Part shown: in pieces, positions 5,909 through 7,342 of the stretch
How the letters are laid out: the number at the start of each line of letters is the position of its first letter
How positions within the stretch are numbered: the stretch's first letter is position 1
Assembly (NCBI RefSeq): GCF_034007085.1
Contig: NZ_JAVERO010000109.1
Coordinates: 1 to 7,342, forward strand
Reading direction: 5' to 3'
DNA from: Castellaniella sp034007085
GTDB taxonomy: Bacteria > Pseudomonadota > Gammaproteobacteria > Burkholderiales > Burkholderiaceae_B
DNA length: 7,342 nt
Notes under the pieces: generated by a model
What the model saw: the letters and a program-made list of their open reading frames with translations, nothing else
The model's database searches: none
What the model was told of the DNA's origin: nothing
Position numbers and translations under genes: made by a program

Positions 5909-5948
5909 TCTTTGCCACATGCGCCATGCGGCCTGTGGGCTGCGTGGA

Positions 5949-5988
5949 CAACGACAACGGGCGCCCTGAAGGGCGCCCGTTGTCGTTG
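5949..5988. terminator. 18-bp perfect inverted repeat between converging pnp and speG
   Basis: Positions 5949-5966 and 5971-5988 are perfect reverse complements (18 bp) around a TGAA tetraloop. The inner half is all G/C (GGGCGCCC) and the outer half is CAACGACAAC. It lies 40 bases after the pnp stop and 37 bases beyond the speG stop on the other strand, so it can serve both genes. No T tract follows on either strand, so it is not a textbook intrinsic terminator. It may block 3' exonucleases or act with Rho. The terminator call is the best guess from position. Confidence 0.6.
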
Positions 5989-6025
5989 CAGCAAACGGTT
6001 TCCGCCTGCCTTGACTGAGGCTGGC

Positions 6026-6583
6026 TCAGTAGGTGGTTGTTTCTGTCAGGCGGGTATGCGAGGGCGGGTGTTTGCCCAGATAGTCGTGCTGGAACAAGCG
6101 CATCCGCAGCGCGCTGCGGTATTCACCATTGGCGAAGAATTCGTCCTGCAGTTCGCCTTCGGTCTGGAAACCCAGGCGGGTGTAGATCCGGATCGCTTTT
6201 TTGTTCTCGGTGTCCACGATGAGGTAGATTTTGTAAAGATTCAGCACCTTGAAGCCGTATTCCATCGCCAGCCGCGTTGCGCGGGTGGCCAGGCCCCGCC
6301 CCTGGTGGTTGGGTGCGATGATGATCTGGAATTCAGCGCGCCGGTGGACATGGTCGATTTCCACCAGTTCCACCAGTCCGGCGCGCTCGTCATCGCATTC
6401 AACGATGAATCGCCGTTCGTTCTGGTCGTGGACGTGCTGGTCGTACAAGGATTGCAGTTCGGTGAAGGTGGCGTAGGGCTCTTCGAACCAGTAGCGCATC
6501 ACGCTGGCATTGTTGTCCAGTTGATGCACGAATTGCAGGTCCGTCCGTTCCAGCGGGCGCAGTTTGACGTGTTCGGTGGTCAT
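6026..6583 (-). CDS. speG: spermidine N1-acetyltransferase (GNAT family)
   Basis: Transfers acetyl from acetyl-CoA to spermidine (and spermine), neutralising excess polyamine in the cytoplasm. The 185 residues align without gaps over most of their length with E. coli SpeG (186) as I remember it, with long identical blocks such as VHQLDNNASVMRYWFEEPY, LVELVE and HVHRRAEFQIII. The acetyl-CoA loop is Gln94-Gly95-Arg96-Gly97-Leu98-Ala99, and Tyr134 (IYTRLGF) is the likely general acid. The N-terminal NNASVMRYWFEEPY region forms the allosteric polyamine site in the dodecameric Vibrio cholerae enzyme. AAAGAG lies eight bases before the ATG. The gene is convergent to pnp and sits 54 bases downstream of the oxidoreductase on the same strand, so the two may be cotranscribed. 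By eye its base composition is less GC-rich than its neighbours. Only the C-terminal tail differs much from E. coli. Confidence 0.93.
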   Translation of the reverse strand: MTTEHVKLRPLERTDLQFVHQLDNNASVMRYWFEEPYATFTELQSLYDQHVHDQNERRFIVECDDERAGLVELVEIDHVHRRAEFQIIIAPNHQGRGLATRATRLAMEYGFKVLNLYKIYLIVDTENKKAIRIYTRLGFQTEGELQDEFFANGEYRSALRMRLFQHDYLGKHPPSHTRLTETTTY

Positions 6584-6637
6584 GGTGGGATCTCTTTGAA
6601 GGTTTCAGAGGACATACAGGCAGGCCTGGCGGCAGGT

Positions 6638-7342
6638 TCAGCGCACGGCCAGCACGATCTTGCCGATCTGCTCGCCTGCATCCATCATTGCGTGGGCGCG
6701 CGCGGCTTCGGCCAGAGGGAAGGCCGCATGGATCGAGGGACGCACGGCGCCGGATTCCAGCAAGGGCCAGACCCGTTCGCGCAGCGCGGTTGCGATGCGG
6801 GCCTTGAAGGCCACGGGCCGCGCACGCAGCGTCGATCCCGTGACCGTCAGGCGGCGGCGCATCACCTGGCCGCAGTTCAGCGTGCCGCGCGCGCCGCCCA
6901 GCAGGGCGATCATTACCAGCCGGCCATCATCGGCCAGCACTTCGATGTTGCGCGCCAGGTAGTCGCCTGCGACCATGTCCAGAATCACGTCCACGCCGCG
7001 CCCATCCGTCAGGGCCTTGATCTCTGCGACGAAATCCTGTGCGCGATAGTCGATGCCGCGCGTGCAGCCCAGGGCCTCGATGGCCCGCACACGATCGGGG
7101 CTGCCGGCGGTGGCGTAGACCGTATGGCCGAAGGCGCGCGCCAGGGCGATGGCCGTCGTGCCGATGCCGCTGGCGCCACCATGAACCAGCAGGGTTTCAC
7201 CGGGGGCCAGAGCGCCTCGGTCAAAGACATTGCTCCAGACCGTGAAGTAGGTTTCCGGCAGGGCGGCGGCCTCGATCATGGACAGACCCGCTGGCACGGG
7301 CAGGCATTGCGCGGCGGGGGCGACGCAGAATTGCGCATAGCC
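6638..7342 (-). CDS. NAD(P)H quinone oxidoreductase-like zinc-less MDR protein (N-terminus outside window)
   Basis: Medium-chain dehydrogenase/reductase of the quinone oxidoreductase (QOR / PIG3-like) group, probably a cytoplasmic NADPH-dependent reductase of quinones or enones. The 234 C-terminal residues are present, ending at TGA (6638-6640). The frame runs open to the window edge, starting GYAQFCVAPAAQCLPVP, so the GTG at 7295-7297 is only an internal valine and the true start is beyond 7342. Family members are about 325 residues. Seen are the substrate-side ALPETYFTVWSNVFDRG, the nucleotide-binding VHGGASGIGTTAIALARAFG, DVILDMVAGDYLARN, and the ending EQIGKIVLAVR. No zinc-binding cysteine cluster is visible in this part. 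The exact substrate cannot be read from the sequence. In Bordetella, as I recall, a similar gene follows pnp but on the pnp strand; here it converges on pnp. Confidence 0.9.
   Translation of the reverse strand, partial: GYAQFCVAPAAQCLPVPAGLSMIEAAALPETYFTVWSNVFDRGALAPGETLLVHGGASGIGTTAIALARAFGHTVYATAGSPDRVRAIEALGCTRGIDYRAQDFVAEIKALTDGRGVDVILDMVAGDYLARNIEVLADDGRLVMIALLGGARGTLNCGQVMRRRLTVTGSTLRARPVAFKARIATALRERVWPLLESGAVRPSIHAAFPLAEAARAHAMMDAGEQIGKIVLAVR

Noticed and set aside
3734..5920. A 728-codon open frame on the minus strand covering all of pnp
   Set aside because: It is codon-aligned with pnp, so its stops would need TTA, CTA or TCA codons in pnp, which are avoided in this GC-rich genome. 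The translation resembles no known family and is His/Gln/Gly-rich as expected for such a shadow.
6014..6030. ACTGAG / CTCAGT 6-bp hairpin over the speG stop codon as its terminator
   Set aside because: The stem is short, overlaps the coding end and lacks a T tract on the minus strand. The 18-bp repeat at 5949-5988 is the better candidate.
6584..6637. A separate speG promoter in the gap after the oxidoreductase
   Set aside because: The best minus-strand -10 candidate (TATGTC) matches poorly and has no -35 partner, so cotranscription with the oxidoreductase cannot be excluded.
7295..7297. GTG as the start of the quinone oxidoreductase
   Set aside because: The frame continues upstream to the window edge with family-typical residues (AQFCVAP, QCLPVP), so this is an internal valine codon.
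1..7342. Mobile element, CRISPR array, tRNA, phage or defence genes
   Set aside because: No transposase, integrase, terminal repeats, regularly spaced direct repeats or cloverleaf sequences were seen. The content is conserved housekeeping genes.

Overview
The window reads as a stretch of core chromosome from a GC-rich betaproteobacterium. The product sequences and the order ilvH-ilvC-psd-pssA-rpsO-pnp suggest the order Burkholderiales, most likely the family Alcaligenaceae (Bordetella/Achromobacter/Castellaniella-like). That assignment rests on remembered gene order and protein families, not on a search. All genes are intact except the two cut by the window edges. I see no mobile element, CRISPR array, tRNA or rRNA.

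Layout. Positions 1-12 look like the last codons of the acetolactate synthase large subunit. They are followed by ilvH (small regulatory subunit, 24-515), a 136-base gap with a hairpin and a 20-codon open frame, and ilvC (652-1668), which ends at a strong intrinsic terminator. A phospholipid pair follows: psd (1762-2442) and pssA (2471-3232). Together these make phosphatidylserine from CDP-diacylglycerol and convert it to phosphatidylethanolamine. A perfect TATAAT overlaps the pssA stop codon and probably starts the rpsO transcript. rpsO (ribosomal protein S15, 3322-3591) and pnp (polynucleotide phosphorylase, 3749-5908) form the classical rpsO-pnp pair, with an intrinsic terminator between them. 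Beyond pnp lies an 18-bp perfect inverted repeat. Two genes then run in the opposite direction: speG (spermidine N-acetyltransferase, 6026-6583) and the 3' part of an NAD(P)H quinone oxidoreductase-like gene that leaves the window at 7342.

How the genes work together. IlvH and IlvC act in consecutive steps of valine/isoleucine synthesis. PssA and Psd act in consecutive steps of phosphatidylethanolamine synthesis at the membrane. S15 and PNPase link ribosome assembly to RNA turnover and in E. coli are both autoregulated at the RNA level. SpeG is functionally separate (polyamine detoxification) and looks like an insertion into the conserved neighbourhood.

The protein-coding content is ordinary housekeeping and I found no new gene system. 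The parts worth a second look are RNA-level: a possible Shine-Dalgarno-sequestering pseudoknot in the rpsO leader, a hairpin at the expected 5' end of that transcript, a possibly leaderless psd mRNA, a short open frame before ilvC, and the unusual 18-bp hairpin between the converging pnp and speG genes.
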